Shown here: positions 35,557 through 43,579 of the stretch, in pieces
Layout: the number at the start of each line of letters is the position of its first letter
How positions within the stretch are numbered: position 1 is the first letter of the stretch
Notes under the pieces: generated by a model
Database searches by the model: none
What the model saw: only the letters and a program-made list of their open reading frames with translations
What the model was told of the DNA's origin: nothing
Made by a program: the position numbers and the translations under genes
Origin: Pseudolabrys sp.
Lineage (GTDB): Bacteria; Pseudomonadota; Alphaproteobacteria; Rhizobiales; Xanthobacteraceae
Assembly (NCBI GenBank): GCA_019689975.1
Contig: JADGGK010000004.1
Coordinates: 21,801 to 85,800, forward strand
Direction of reading: 5' to 3'
Length of the DNA stretch: 64,000 nt

Positions 35557-36378
35557 TCACTGTCTCCATCGTGCGAAGTGATGCTCGATCATCAGTCCGA
35601 CCCGCATCAACCCAACGCCGATCAGCCCGATGACGAAAATCGAGGCGAAAACCCCGCCGGTATCGAAATTCTGCGAGGCGCCCATGATAAGTTGGCCGAG
35701 ACCGGTCGAGGAAAGAAAGAACTCCGCTGCGACCATGCCGACCAAGGCGCGGCCGATGGCCTGGCGCACGCCGGTCATTATGAAGGGAAGCGTATAGGGC
35801 AGCATCACCTCGCGCCACAGCGCCCATTCGCGCGAACGAAACGATCGCGCCACCTCGATCAGCTCCGGCCTGATGCTGCGCGCGCCCTCGATGGTGTTGT
35901 AGAGAACCGGGAACACAGCGAAGAGGAACACGACCAGCACCTTCGGCGCGAAGCCGAAGCCCATGATCGAGAGAATAAAGGGGATCAGCGCCACCATCGG
36001 CGTGGCGTAGAGGATCATGATGTAGGGTTCGACGCCGACGCGCAACGTGCGCACGCGCGCGAGCAGAAGGCCGAGTGGGGCGCCGATCGCGACCGCAATC
36101 ACGAACCCGGTCATGAAGAGCTGAGCCGAATCCAGCAACTGTGTCAGAAAGTCGCCACTGCGGACGAGCTGCCACAGTCGCAGCACCGTTTCCGAGAACG
36201 GCACCATGAATGCCTGACTCGTGTTGCGACCGACGATCTCCCACGACGCGATGCCGGCGGCAAGGCTCAGCCAGAAGGGCGCATGGCGACGGATGGTGCT
36301 GTTCACGGTAACGTCACGTCCCCTCTTCGCGGATCGCCTCTTGCCTTTGGTCAAAGGCGGCGCCGCGTCCGTTTGCAC
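35557..36378 (-). CDS. ABC transporter permease, NitT/TauT type (first)
   Basis: A 273-residue permease with an EAA loop (PELIEVARSFRSREWALW followed by REVMLP) and the conserved GRALVGMVAAEFFLSSTGLG. The N-terminus is basic (KGKRRSAKRGRD). The 36378 start is a GTG with only a weak TAGG upstream; a second in-frame GTG at codon 25 (36306) preceded by GAGGGG is a reasonable alternative. It is one of two permeases in this operon, unlike classic Ssu/Tau systems that have a single permease gene and form a homodimer. It is separated from the binding-protein gene by 160 bases that include a strong hairpin. Confidence 0.9.
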   Translation of the reverse strand: MQTDAAPPLTKGKRRSAKRGRDVTVNSTIRRHAPFWLSLAAGIASWEIVGRNTSQAFMVPFSETVLRLWQLVRSGDFLTQLLDSAQLFMTGFVIAVAIGAPLGLLLARVRTLRVGVEPYIMILYATPMVALIPFILSIMGFGFAPKVLVVFLFAVFPVLYNTIEGARSIRPELIEVARSFRSREWALWREVMLPYTLPFIMTGVRQAIGRALVGMVAAEFFLSSTGLGQLIMGASQNFDTGGVFASIFVIGLIGVGLMRVGLMIEHHFARWRQ

Positions 36379-36440
36379 GACCTAAGCCGGCAAGTTTAAG
36401 CGCGTCGCGCGGCCAGGCAATGTTCGCTGCCAGAGAATAT

Positions 36441-36480
36441 CCGCGGCCACGGCGGAAACGCGGCGATGCCGCGGCCGCGG
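36441..36480 (-). other. Intercistronic hairpin between binding-protein and permease genes
   Basis: CCGCGGCC (36441-36448) and GGCCGCGG (36473-36480) can form an 8-base-pair stem, and inside it GCGGC/GCCGC with loop GAT forms a second stem. It lies between the SBP stop and the permease start. No T-run follows, so it is more likely an mRNA-stabilising or attenuating structure than a terminator. Confidence 0.6.
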
Positions 36481-36538
36481 GCAGATTGCCGGTATTGACC
36501 TGCGTCGCCGCGCGGCTGCCATCCCGGCGCGGCGCGTA

Positions 36539-37543
36539 TCACTTCACCATCGCATTGGCGTCCTTCCAGACGCTTTCGTCGACGAGCTGAGCATATGTCA
36601 CCGGCTCCTTGTCGGGTTTGATCGCGCCGATTTTCTTCATCAGCGCCGCCACCGCCTCGATCTTGTTGCGCGGCAGGCCATTGTCTTTCGCGGCCCAGAA
36701 GTCGATCGCCAGGAATTCCTTGAGCGCGGCCTTGCAGACCTCCTTGCTGTGTCCGGTGACGGTCGCGATCTCCGCTACCGCGTCCGCATTCTTCGGGTCT
36801 TGCATGAAATGCGCGGCCTCGATGAAGCCGGCGAGGGCGCGCACATAAGCGTCACGATTGGCCGCGAGTTTGTCCTTGCGCACGACGAGAATCAGGTAGT
36901 GGCTCGTCGGATTTGTGTTCTTCATCGCCAGAAGTATGTGCAGTTTCTTGCCTTGGTGTTCGATCTCGGCAAGATCGTCGAGATGCAGGACGGCATAGTG
37001 CAGGCGGCCCGCCAGCAGCGCCGGGCCGGAGGTGGAGCCGAGCGCCACCTGCTTGATCTGCTCGATTTTGACGTCCTTGCAGCCGCCGGCAAGCATGGAG
37101 CGCAACGCCACGGAACGCGCGCCGCCGATCGAGTCGACCCCCACCTCCTGCCCGGCGAGGTCCTTGCACGTCTTGCCTTCTTCCGTGGTGCCGACCACCC
37201 AGTCCGGATTCGGCATGCCGTAGATTGCGACCAGCGGCACGCCGGCATTGGATACTTGATTGATCACCGGTGGAGTCGGCGACCAGGACATGTCGATGTC
37301 GCCTGCAACCACGGCACGGGCGGCCGCCGTGCCGTTATCCATCGCGCGGATTTCAACATCGACACCGTGCTTCTTGAAGAAACCCTCTTTTTCGGCGACG
37401 TGGGCGATGGTGACGGAGAAAATCGGCGGAATTCCGGGAAGCCCGATCGTGAGCTTCTTGGATTGTGCATTCGCGGGCAGAGCTGCGGCAGAGGCAGCCA
37501 GGACCGCCGCCGCCGCGACCCATCGTGTCATTCCAGTGCGCAT
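36539..37543 (-). CDS. ABC transporter substrate-binding protein, NMT1/SsuA-like
   Basis: A 334-residue periplasmic binding protein with a clear signal peptide (MTRWVAAAAVLAASAAALPA, cleaved after NAQ or ANA) and the NMT1/SsuA-type fold: KKLTIGLPGIPPIFSVTIAH, EKEGFFKKHGVDVEIRAMDN, AAARAVVAGDIDMSWSPT. This group delivers small organics such as alkanesulfonates, taurine, nitrate, thiamine precursors or aromatic acids. I cannot name the ligand. An AAGGAGGGAGG ribosome site precedes ATG 37543. It is 37 bases after the ATPase gene and before the two permeases on the same strand. Confidence 0.92.
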   Translation of the reverse strand: MRTGMTRWVAAAAVLAASAAALPANAQSKKLTIGLPGIPPIFSVTIAHVAEKEGFFKKHGVDVEIRAMDNGTAAARAVVAGDIDMSWSPTPPVINQVSNAGVPLVAIYGMPNPDWVVGTTEEGKTCKDLAGQEVGVDSIGGARSVALRSMLAGGCKDVKIEQIKQVALGSTSGPALLAGRLHYAVLHLDDLAEIEHQGKKLHILLAMKNTNPTSHYLILVVRKDKLAANRDAYVRALAGFIEAAHFMQDPKNADAVAEIATVTGHSKEVCKAALKEFLAIDFWAAKDNGLPRNKIEAVAALMKKIGAIKPDKEPVTYAQLVDESVWKDANAMVK

Positions 37544-37580
37544 CGTGAATCCTCCCTCCTTATGCCGTGTCGTTTTGCGT

Positions 37581-38411
37581 TCAGCGTTCCAGCTGGAATT
37601 CGGCCTCTCGCGCCTCGTGCATCAGCGTGCTCCATACGCGCTCACGCAATTCTGCGAAGCGCGGTTCGCGCAGCGTCGCGCGCGTGCGCGGATGCGGCAG
37701 ATCGATTGTGATCGTCTCATGGATGGTCGACGGTCTACCCTTGAGCACGATCACCCGGTGTCCCAGGAGGACCGCCTCCTCGATCGAATGCGTCACGAAG
37801 ATCATGGCGGTCGGCCGCTGTTCCCAGATGCGCAACAGTTCAAACTGCAGGATTTCCCGCGTCTGCGCATCGACGGCGGCGAAGGGCTCGTCCATCAACA
37901 GCACGCTTGGTTCGAGCGCGAGCGCCCGCGCCAGCCCGCAGCGCTGCTGCATCCCTCCCGACATCTGGTAGGGATAGGCTTGCTCGAAACCGGCGAGGCC
38001 GACCATCTTGATGAAATCAGGCACCTTGCGCTCGATTTCCGACCTTGATGCACCGGCCATGCGCAGCCCGTAGGCCACGTTCTCGAACACGGTCTTCCAG
38101 GGAAACAGCCCGAAGTGCTGGAACACCATGGCCACGCCGGCAATCGGTTCGCTGATGCGCTCGCTGCCAACCCAGATTTCGCCGGCATCATGCGGCAACA
38201 GGCCGTCCACGCAGCGCAGCAGCGTCGTCTTGCCGCAGCCCGACGGGCCGACCACGGCGAGAATCTCTCGTTCACCGACCTCGAAGTCGATGTTGCGGAA
38301 AACCTCGAGCGCGCCGTAGCGTTTGCCGAGACCCTTGACGCGGATGCGGGGTGTGGCGTGCTGCGGCGCGAGGGAGGTCTGGCCACCCCTTGTCACGGCT
38401 TGGTGTGTCAC
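37581..38411 (-). CDS. ABC transporter ATP-binding protein, SsuB/TauB type
   Basis: The 276-residue ATPase has Walker A GPSGCGKTTLLR, Q-loop FQHFGLFPWKTV, signature MSGGMQQRCGLARALALEP, Walker B LLMDEPFAAVDAQT and the H-loop VTHSIEEAVLLG. It drives the importer encoded around it. The start is the GTG at 38411, which overlaps the TGA of the AhpD-like gene (GTGA), so translation of the two is coupled. The longer frame to 38858 is a shadow through that gene. Confidence 0.93.
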   Translation of the reverse strand: MTHQAVTRGGQTSLAPQHATPRIRVKGLGKRYGALEVFRNIDFEVGEREILAVVGPSGCGKTTLLRCVDGLLPHDAGEIWVGSERISEPIAGVAMVFQHFGLFPWKTVFENVAYGLRMAGASRSEIERKVPDFIKMVGLAGFEQAYPYQMSGGMQQRCGLARALALEPSVLLMDEPFAAVDAQTREILQFELLRIWEQRPTAMIFVTHSIEEAVLLGHRVIVLKGRPSTIHETITIDLPHPRTRATLREPRFAELRERVWSTLMHEAREAEFQLER

Positions 38412-39067
38412 TCGGCAGCCTGCGCGGCGGGTTTGGGGGCAAGCTTCGCCCAATAATCGGGCGCCTGCTTGGAGCGCCTGAGCGCTTCCGCGGTCTCGAA
38501 ACCAGGAGCCATCGAGGCATCCGTTCCGGCCATGACCTGGTGGTGCTCGATATTGAGCGTACGCAGCCAGCGCTGCTGGCCCATCGTGATGGCGATGAAA
38601 TACCCGATTTCGACCAGTTCGGCTTCGCTGAAATGCTTGTGCAGGCGCTCCCACAATTCGTCCGTGGCCGGCAGATCCCAGGTAATGGCCTCGGCATAGG
38701 CGAGCGCGGCCTTCTGTCGCTCGTCGTAACGCGGCGAACTTTCGAAGTTCATGAGGTCGGCGTAGTCCTCCTCCTTCAATCCGGCCCGCGCCGCCTTCAT
38801 GGAACGTTGGTTGCCGCAGAACTCGCACACGACCGAGCGCGAGACGTAGATCCGGCACAGCTCCTTGATGGTATGGTCGGCGATCCCGTTCTTGAACACG
38901 TCCCGCCAGGTGTTGGCGAAGGACCAGAAAACCGCGGGTACATGCGCACGGATCGCCTGGCTTTCGGGCCGCGGGGTCCCCTCGCGGGCGCAGCGTTCGA
39001 ACTCCGCCCGCATGGCAGGGTCCGTTACGGTGGCGGGATCGACATAGCTAATGCGGGGTTTCGACAT
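38408..39067 (-). CDS. Carboxymuconolactone decarboxylase / AhpD-family protein
   Basis: A 219-residue AhpD-fold protein with the redox pair in VVCEFCGNQRSMKAARAG, preceded by HTIKELCRIYVSRS, and followed by DERQKAALAYAEAITWDLPA and ELVEIGYFIAITMGQQRWLR. Family members act as alkylhydroperoxidases, decarboxylases or in detoxification; the CxxC is intact here. The ATG at 39067 is preceded by GGGAGG with 8 bases spacing. It is the first gene of the operon encoding an ABC importer and hydrolase and overlaps the ATPase gene by four bases, tying it to metabolism of the imported compound. Confidence 0.87.
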   Translation of the reverse strand: MSKPRISYVDPATVTDPAMRAEFERCAREGTPRPESQAIRAHVPAVFWSFANTWRDVFKNGIADHTIKELCRIYVSRSVVCEFCGNQRSMKAARAGLKEEDYADLMNFESSPRYDERQKAALAYAEAITWDLPATDELWERLHKHFSEAELVEIGYFIAITMGQQRWLRTLNIEHHQVMAGTDASMAPGFETAEALRRSKQAPDYWAKLAPKPAAQAAE

Positions 39068-39520
39068 TGCTGCAACCTCCCTTCTCATCGTCATTGTTTT
39101 GTCGCCAACGATTTAACGACTGCGGTCGCGACGGGCGGCGTGGGTCCGTTCGGCTATGTTGCCGCAACGGCGTCGAGCGGGCAACGGTGGGGTGGACTTC
39201 GTCGATCCGCGGCCGCGCGGCACAACCGGTCATTTCGGCGCCGCGGGGGCGACGCTGGTGCCGCTGCCGCGCCCGCGCGTCGGCCCGCGCCCGGTTGCCG
39301 GCGCCGCAGATTTACGTCGCGGTATTGTTAATCGAATCGACCACGCTCCATCCAATGCGGTGCATTCGCGATACCGATCATCAACGATAGCCGTTGAGGG
39401 CCTTTTCAGCATAGCTCGAATTGCATCTCGCATTTTAAGGATTGAATACCTCCTCGTTCCCTAGTGTCGGCGACACACAGATACGCGCACCGAGCGGCGC
39501 GTTCGGATGGGGCAGTCGTC
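39068..39520. other. Intergenic region between the importer operon and the Tad locus
   Basis: 453 bases with divergent flanking genes, expected to hold promoters for both. I find no pilin or prepilin peptidase gene in any frame. It has TTAACG at about 39114 and an AT-rich part near 39310-39470, but no complete CtrA box (TTAA-N7-TTAA) or clear promoter. Confidence 0.5.
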
Positions 39521-40384
39521 GTGCGTGCCAGCACCATTGTCATGACCGGAGTTGCCATCGTCTTCGGCCTGCTTGCGGTATTCGTCGCCCAGATCTGGCT
39601 GAACAACCAGGCGAACAAGCGAGCACAGGCGATCGCGACCGATAACAAGCCCGTGGCCACGCAAACCATCGTGGTCGCCAAGCAGCCGTTGCGTTTCGGT
39701 ACCGAGCTCACGGCCTCGATGTTGCAGGAAGTGCCATGGCCGTCCAAGTCGGTGCCTGCGGGCGCGTTCGCCAAGATTGCCGACTTGCTCTCCGGCGGAC
39801 GACGGGTAGTGCTGACCGCGATCGAACCGAACGAGCCGGTGCTGGCGCTCAAGATCACGGGCCCAGGCGAGCGCGCGACCCTTTCCGCTCTCGTGCACAA
39901 AGGCATGAAAGCGGTGACCATCCGTGTCAACGACGTGGACGGCGTCGGCGGTTTTGTCATGCCCGGTGACCACGTCGACGTCGTCATGACCCGCCAGCTC
40001 GACAAGGGCTCGGCCGTGTCCGAGGTGGTGCTGCAGAACACGCGCGTATTGGCGATCGACCAGAATGCGGACGAGCGCATCGGCAAGGCCACGGTGGCAA
40101 AATCGGTCACGCTCGAAGTCGACACGGTGCAGGCGCAGAAGCTTTGGTTGGCCGCATCCGTCGGCACGCTGTCGTTGCTGCTACGCAAAGCCGGTGAAAC
40201 GGCGCAGATCAAGACGCGCAAGATAACGCTCAATGATTTGAACGGCGATGAGGCGGCAAATTCCGATCGCACCACGACGACGGTCGTCGTGACGCGAGCG
40301 TCCGCCAAACAATCCTACACGGTGCCGGTCGAGGCCAATGTCGCCTCGTCCGATGCGGATTATCGGAGGCAGGCAGTCCGGTAG
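39521..40384 (+). CDS. cpaB: Flp pilus assembly protein CpaB
   Basis: The 287-residue protein has an N-terminal membrane helix (VMTGVAIVFGLLAVFVAQIW), then an SAF/AFP-like domain beginning TQTIVVAKQPLRFGTELTAS, and RVNDVDGVGGFVMPGDHVDV, the RcpC/CpaB core motif. CpaB spans the periplasm and supports the secretin of the Tad system. I chose the GTG at 39521 (VRASTIVMTG), since CpaB homologues begin there; a GTG at 39464 adds 19 polar residues. It is the first gene of the run cpaB-cpaC-cpaD-like-cpaE-cpaF-tadB-tadC. Confidence 0.92.
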   Translation: MRASTIVMTGVAIVFGLLAVFVAQIWLNNQANKRAQAIATDNKPVATQTIVVAKQPLRFGTELTASMLQEVPWPSKSVPAGAFAKIADLLSGGRRVVLTAIEPNEPVLALKITGPGERATLSALVHKGMKAVTIRVNDVDGVGGFVMPGDHVDVVMTRQLDKGSAVSEVVLQNTRVLAIDQNADERIGKATVAKSVTLEVDTVQAQKLWLAASVGTLSLLLRKAGETAQIKTRKITLNDLNGDEAANSDRTTTTVVVTRASAKQSYTVPVEANVASSDADYRRQAVR

Positions 40385-40425
40385 CGCGATTGTCTTAATC
40401 GAACCACGAGGGGACGGGGTGTGTC

Positions 40426-41982
40426 GTGAAGAGGAACGAATACGAGTCCGCTGGCTTTGGCATGCGGCATAAGGACAGCACGGGTGTTCCGGGGGGGTGG
40501 CTGCGTGATGCGGTAATCGCTCTGATGATCGCATTGGCGCTCGCGCTCGCCGGATTGGTGGTCGAGGCGCATGCGCAACAGCGCATCAAGTTCGAGGGCA
40601 CCGATCATACCGCGATGGTATCGGTCACCATCGGCAAATCGCAGGACGTGCGCACGGAGTCGAGTTTTGTCGACGTCACCGTCGGCGACCCCGAGATCGC
40701 CGACGTCAATCCGCTGACGGATCATACGCTGTCGATCCTGGGGAAAAAGATCGGTACCACGCGTGTATCGGTTTATGCCGAGGGCAAGAAGTTGATCGGG
40801 ATTTTCGATGTCGAGGTCACCTACGACGTCTCCCGGCTGACCAACGAGCTCAAGCGTCGTTTCCCGAATGCGAAGCTTCGTGCGTCTGCCGTCAACGGCC
40901 GGATCATGCTGTCGGGCGAAGCGCCCGATGCCGTGACGCTTGACCAGGCGGTGACGATCGCGCGTCAGTTTGTTCCCGGAGGGGGAATCATCAATGCGGT
41001 GTCGGTGATGGCGCCGCAGCAGGTTCTGCTCGAAGTCCGCTTCATTGAGATTGCGCGCAATGCCGGGCGCGACCTCGGCATCCAATGGAATCGATTCGGC
41101 GCCAATACGATCACCAATATCGGCAATCGTCAGCCGGCAAGCAACCTGCCGATCACCGCCTCGACCATAGCAGGAGAGACGGCGGCGGGAGTGATTTCCG
41201 GTGGTAATCCGTTCGGCTTCATGATCGGTCGCATCGTCGCGAGCGGCGTGTCGACCGACGTGTTGATCAATGCCCTCGAGGAGAAGGGTGTCGCGCGCAG
41301 CCTCGCCGAACCCAATCTGGTTGCGCTTTCCGGCGACACGGCGAGCTTTCTTGCCGGCGGCGAGTATCCGATTCCCGTAGCCGGGTCATTCGGCCAGGTC
41401 ACGGTGGATTACAAAAAATACGGGGTCGGCCTGGCATTTACGCCCACCGTACTGAGCCACGGTCTGATCAACATGAAAATCGAACCGGAGGTCAGCCAGC
41501 TCGACCTGACCCATACCGTCTCGGTTGCCGCCGGCATTTCCGTTCCGGCGTTGATCGTGCGTCGTGCATCTACCACGGTGGAATTGCGCGACGGGCAGAG
41601 CTTTGTCATCGGCGGCTTGCTTCAAACCGACAACCACAATCAGATCGAGCAATTGCCGTGGCTCGGCAGCGTGCCGGTGCTCGGCGCGTTGTTCTCTTCG
41701 AAGTCCTATCAGCAGAATCAGACCGATCTCGCGATCATCGTCACGCCGCACATCGTGCGCCCGGCGCGGCCCGGCGATGTGATAAAGGCGCCCACCGACG
41801 ACTCGGTCCCGCCCAACGATGTCGACTTCTTCCTCTTGGGTAAAACCGAACTCACCCATGAGGAAGCGAAGGCATTGACGCCCGCGCTCAAGCAAATCGC
41901 CGAAGCGGAGCAGCGGCCGCTCACGGGCCATATCCTCGATCTGCCCAAATCGATAGGGGTTTCCGATGCGGCGATCCATTGA
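40426..41982 (+). CDS. cpaC: Type II/III secretin of the Tad pilus (CpaC/RcpA)
   Basis: A 518-residue outer-membrane secretin with a signal/anchor segment (AVIALMIALALALAGLVV, cleaved near AHA), an N-terminal pilus-secretin domain (KSQDVRTESSFVDVTVGDPE to DVSRLTNELKRRFPN), BON-like residues and the secretin core (ALEEKGVARSLAEPNLVALS, SFLAGGEYPIPV, TVELRDGQSFVIGGLL, PWLGSVPVLGALFSSKSYQ, DLAIIVTPHIVRP). It forms the outer-membrane pore for Flp pili. The start is a GTG at 40426; an ATG at 40462 is possible. The next gene overlaps its end by 17 bases. Confidence 0.95.
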   Translation: MKRNEYESAGFGMRHKDSTGVPGGWLRDAVIALMIALALALAGLVVEAHAQQRIKFEGTDHTAMVSVTIGKSQDVRTESSFVDVTVGDPEIADVNPLTDHTLSILGKKIGTTRVSVYAEGKKLIGIFDVEVTYDVSRLTNELKRRFPNAKLRASAVNGRIMLSGEAPDAVTLDQAVTIARQFVPGGGIINAVSVMAPQQVLLEVRFIEIARNAGRDLGIQWNRFGANTITNIGNRQPASNLPITASTIAGETAAGVISGGNPFGFMIGRIVASGVSTDVLINALEEKGVARSLAEPNLVALSGDTASFLAGGEYPIPVAGSFGQVTVDYKKYGVGLAFTPTVLSHGLINMKIEPEVSQLDLTHTVSVAAGISVPALIVRRASTTVELRDGQSFVIGGLLQTDNHNQIEQLPWLGSVPVLGALFSSKSYQQNQTDLAIIVTPHIVRPARPGDVIKAPTDDSVPPNDVDFFLLGKTELTHEEAKALTPALKQIAEAEQRPLTGHILDLPKSIGVSDAAIH

Positions 41983-42319
41983 AACGGTGCTTTGGTTGGG
42001 GCTGGCCGGCGTCGTGGCCGGTTGCTCCGAATATCTCGACCACCGGGATACGATCACGCTCAACGGCGGCAACGCGGTGGCGACAAACGTCGTGACGCAA
42101 ATGGTCGATCCCTGGCCGCGCGCCAGCGCCAACCGCAACATCGCGTTTAACGGCGAAGTGATGGAGGGGGCGATGCTGCGCTACCGCACCCACCGGGTCA
42201 TTCCGCCGCGCGGAACAAGCACCTCTTCATCCTACAAACAGGAGGAGGGTACCTCGCCCGGCACGGATTCGGGCACCGTTCAGCCCCTGGGCCCCACGCC
42301 CAGCCAGCAGGTCAAGTGA
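41966..42319 (+). CDS. Small CpaD-like pilus lipoprotein
   Basis: A 117-residue predicted lipoprotein with lipobox AGVVAGCSEY, then HRDTITLNGGNAVATNVVTQ and MVDPWPRASANRNIAFNG followed by MLRYRTHRV. The middle part resembles the C-terminal end of CpaD (a 200+ residue lipoprotein in Caulobacter), which has a similar MVADP...R...YR pattern, but the large N-terminal CpaD domain is absent. It lies exactly where cpaD belongs, overlapping cpaC by 17 bases and cpaE by four (GTGA). It probably helps localise the secretin. The tail (from GTSTSSSYKQ) is low-complexity. Confidence 0.8.
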   Translation: MRRSIETVLWLGLAGVVAGCSEYLDHRDTITLNGGNAVATNVVTQMVDPWPRASANRNIAFNGEVMEGAMLRYRTHRVIPPRGTSTSSSYKQEEGTSPGTDSGTVQPLGPTPSQQVK

Positions 42320-43569
42320 GCAAGATAAGCCTCGCCATGCATCTCGTTGGCCGCACAGCAGACACCGGTCGCACCAAGGTTGCGATCGTCACCGACGATG
42401 CCGCGTTCGAACGCCTCGTGCGTGAAACCTTTTCCGCGTCGAATGCAATCGAGCTCATTCACGCCGGCGGACGAGTCACGGAGTGTCTCAACACATTCGC
42501 TGCGGACGACGCGACGGTGCTGGTGATCGATATCGATGCCCACAGCGCCGAGGAAATGACCGCGCTTGCCAAGCTGATGGCGCGAATCGGATCGCGTCCG
42601 CCGATCATCGCCGTGCTGCCGGATTTCGACGCGAACGTCGCGCGCGCGCTGATGCAGATGCGGGTTGCTGATTTCCTCGTCAAGCCGGTGACGCCGGTCG
42701 ATCTCGTGCGCGCATGCGCCCAGGTCGCCAAAGGCCCGGCGGCCGTAGGCGAGCCAACGGAAGCGCAGATTTACACTTTTCTGCCGGCCGCCGGCGGCGT
42801 CGGTGTTACCACGCTCGCCATCCAGACCGCGATCCTGCTCATGCGCGCTGCGCCGCGCGAACGGTCGTCGACTTGCCTGGTCGATCTTGATTTCCAGCAC
42901 GGCGCCGTCGCCGACTATCTTGACCTCGAACCGCGCCTCAACCTGGCCGAGATCGAACCGCGGCCGGATCGGCTCGATCGCCAGTTGCTTGAGGTCATGC
43001 TGTCGTATCACGCCTCCGGTCTCGCAGTGGTCGCGGCGCCCAATCGACCCGCCGAGATGCGCAGCTTTGATCCCGACGTCGTCACCCGGCTTCTCGATCT
43101 CGTCTCCAGCCATTTCGACTACGTCGTCTTCGACATGCCCCGCACCTGGTTTTCTTGGACCGATAGCGTGCTGCTCGGCTCCGACAAGCTCTACATCGTC
43201 AGCGAAACCACCGTTCCCGGTCTGCGCCACGCCAAGCAACTGGTGTCGGCGATCAAGGAACGGCTCGGCGATGGACCAAATCCGCAGGTGATCGTCAACC
43301 GCTTCCAACAGAGCATGTTCTCCGCCGGCCTGCGTTTGCATGATTTGCAGCAGACGCTCGGCGAAGCATTCGCCTTCGTCGTACCCAACGATTACCCGCT
43401 GGTTCGCGAGGCGATCGATCGCGGCGTGCCTCTCGACGAGATAAAGGCCGGAAACAAGATCACCGCACAGCTCAAGAAACTGATCATCGACCGCCCCGCC
43501 AGGTCGGCGGAAGGCGGATCCGCTCCGCTGGCGGGCCGATTCAAGCACAAGCTCGCGAAAAGCGCGTGA
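42316..43569 (+). CDS. cpaE: Pilus assembly protein CpaE/TadZ
   Basis: A 417-residue protein with an N-terminal receiver-like domain (KVAIVTDDAAFERLVRETFS to MRVADFLVKPVTPVDLVRAC) and a C-terminal MinD/ParA-like ATPase domain. The P-loop is degenerate: LPAAGGVGVTTLAIQTA, with Val in place of the catalytic Lys, while the deviant Walker B-like CLVDLDFQHGAVADYLDL is kept. TadZ/CpaE proteins localise the Tad machinery to the pole, and other members also have imperfect ATPase motifs. The start is a GTG overlapping the upstream stop; cpaF follows after 10 bases. Confidence 0.94.
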   Translation: MSKISLAMHLVGRTADTGRTKVAIVTDDAAFERLVRETFSASNAIELIHAGGRVTECLNTFAADDATVLVIDIDAHSAEEMTALAKLMARIGSRPPIIAVLPDFDANVARALMQMRVADFLVKPVTPVDLVRACAQVAKGPAAVGEPTEAQIYTFLPAAGGVGVTTLAIQTAILLMRAAPRERSSTCLVDLDFQHGAVADYLDLEPRLNLAEIEPRPDRLDRQLLEVMLSYHASGLAVVAAPNRPAEMRSFDPDVVTRLLDLVSSHFDYVVFDMPRTWFSWTDSVLLGSDKLYIVSETTVPGLRHAKQLVSAIKERLGDGPNPQVIVNRFQQSMFSAGLRLHDLQQTLGEAFAFVVPNDYPLVREAIDRGVPLDEIKAGNKITAQLKKLIIDRPARSAEGGSAPLAGRFKHKLAKSA

Positions 43570-43579
43570 GGGGCGGACG

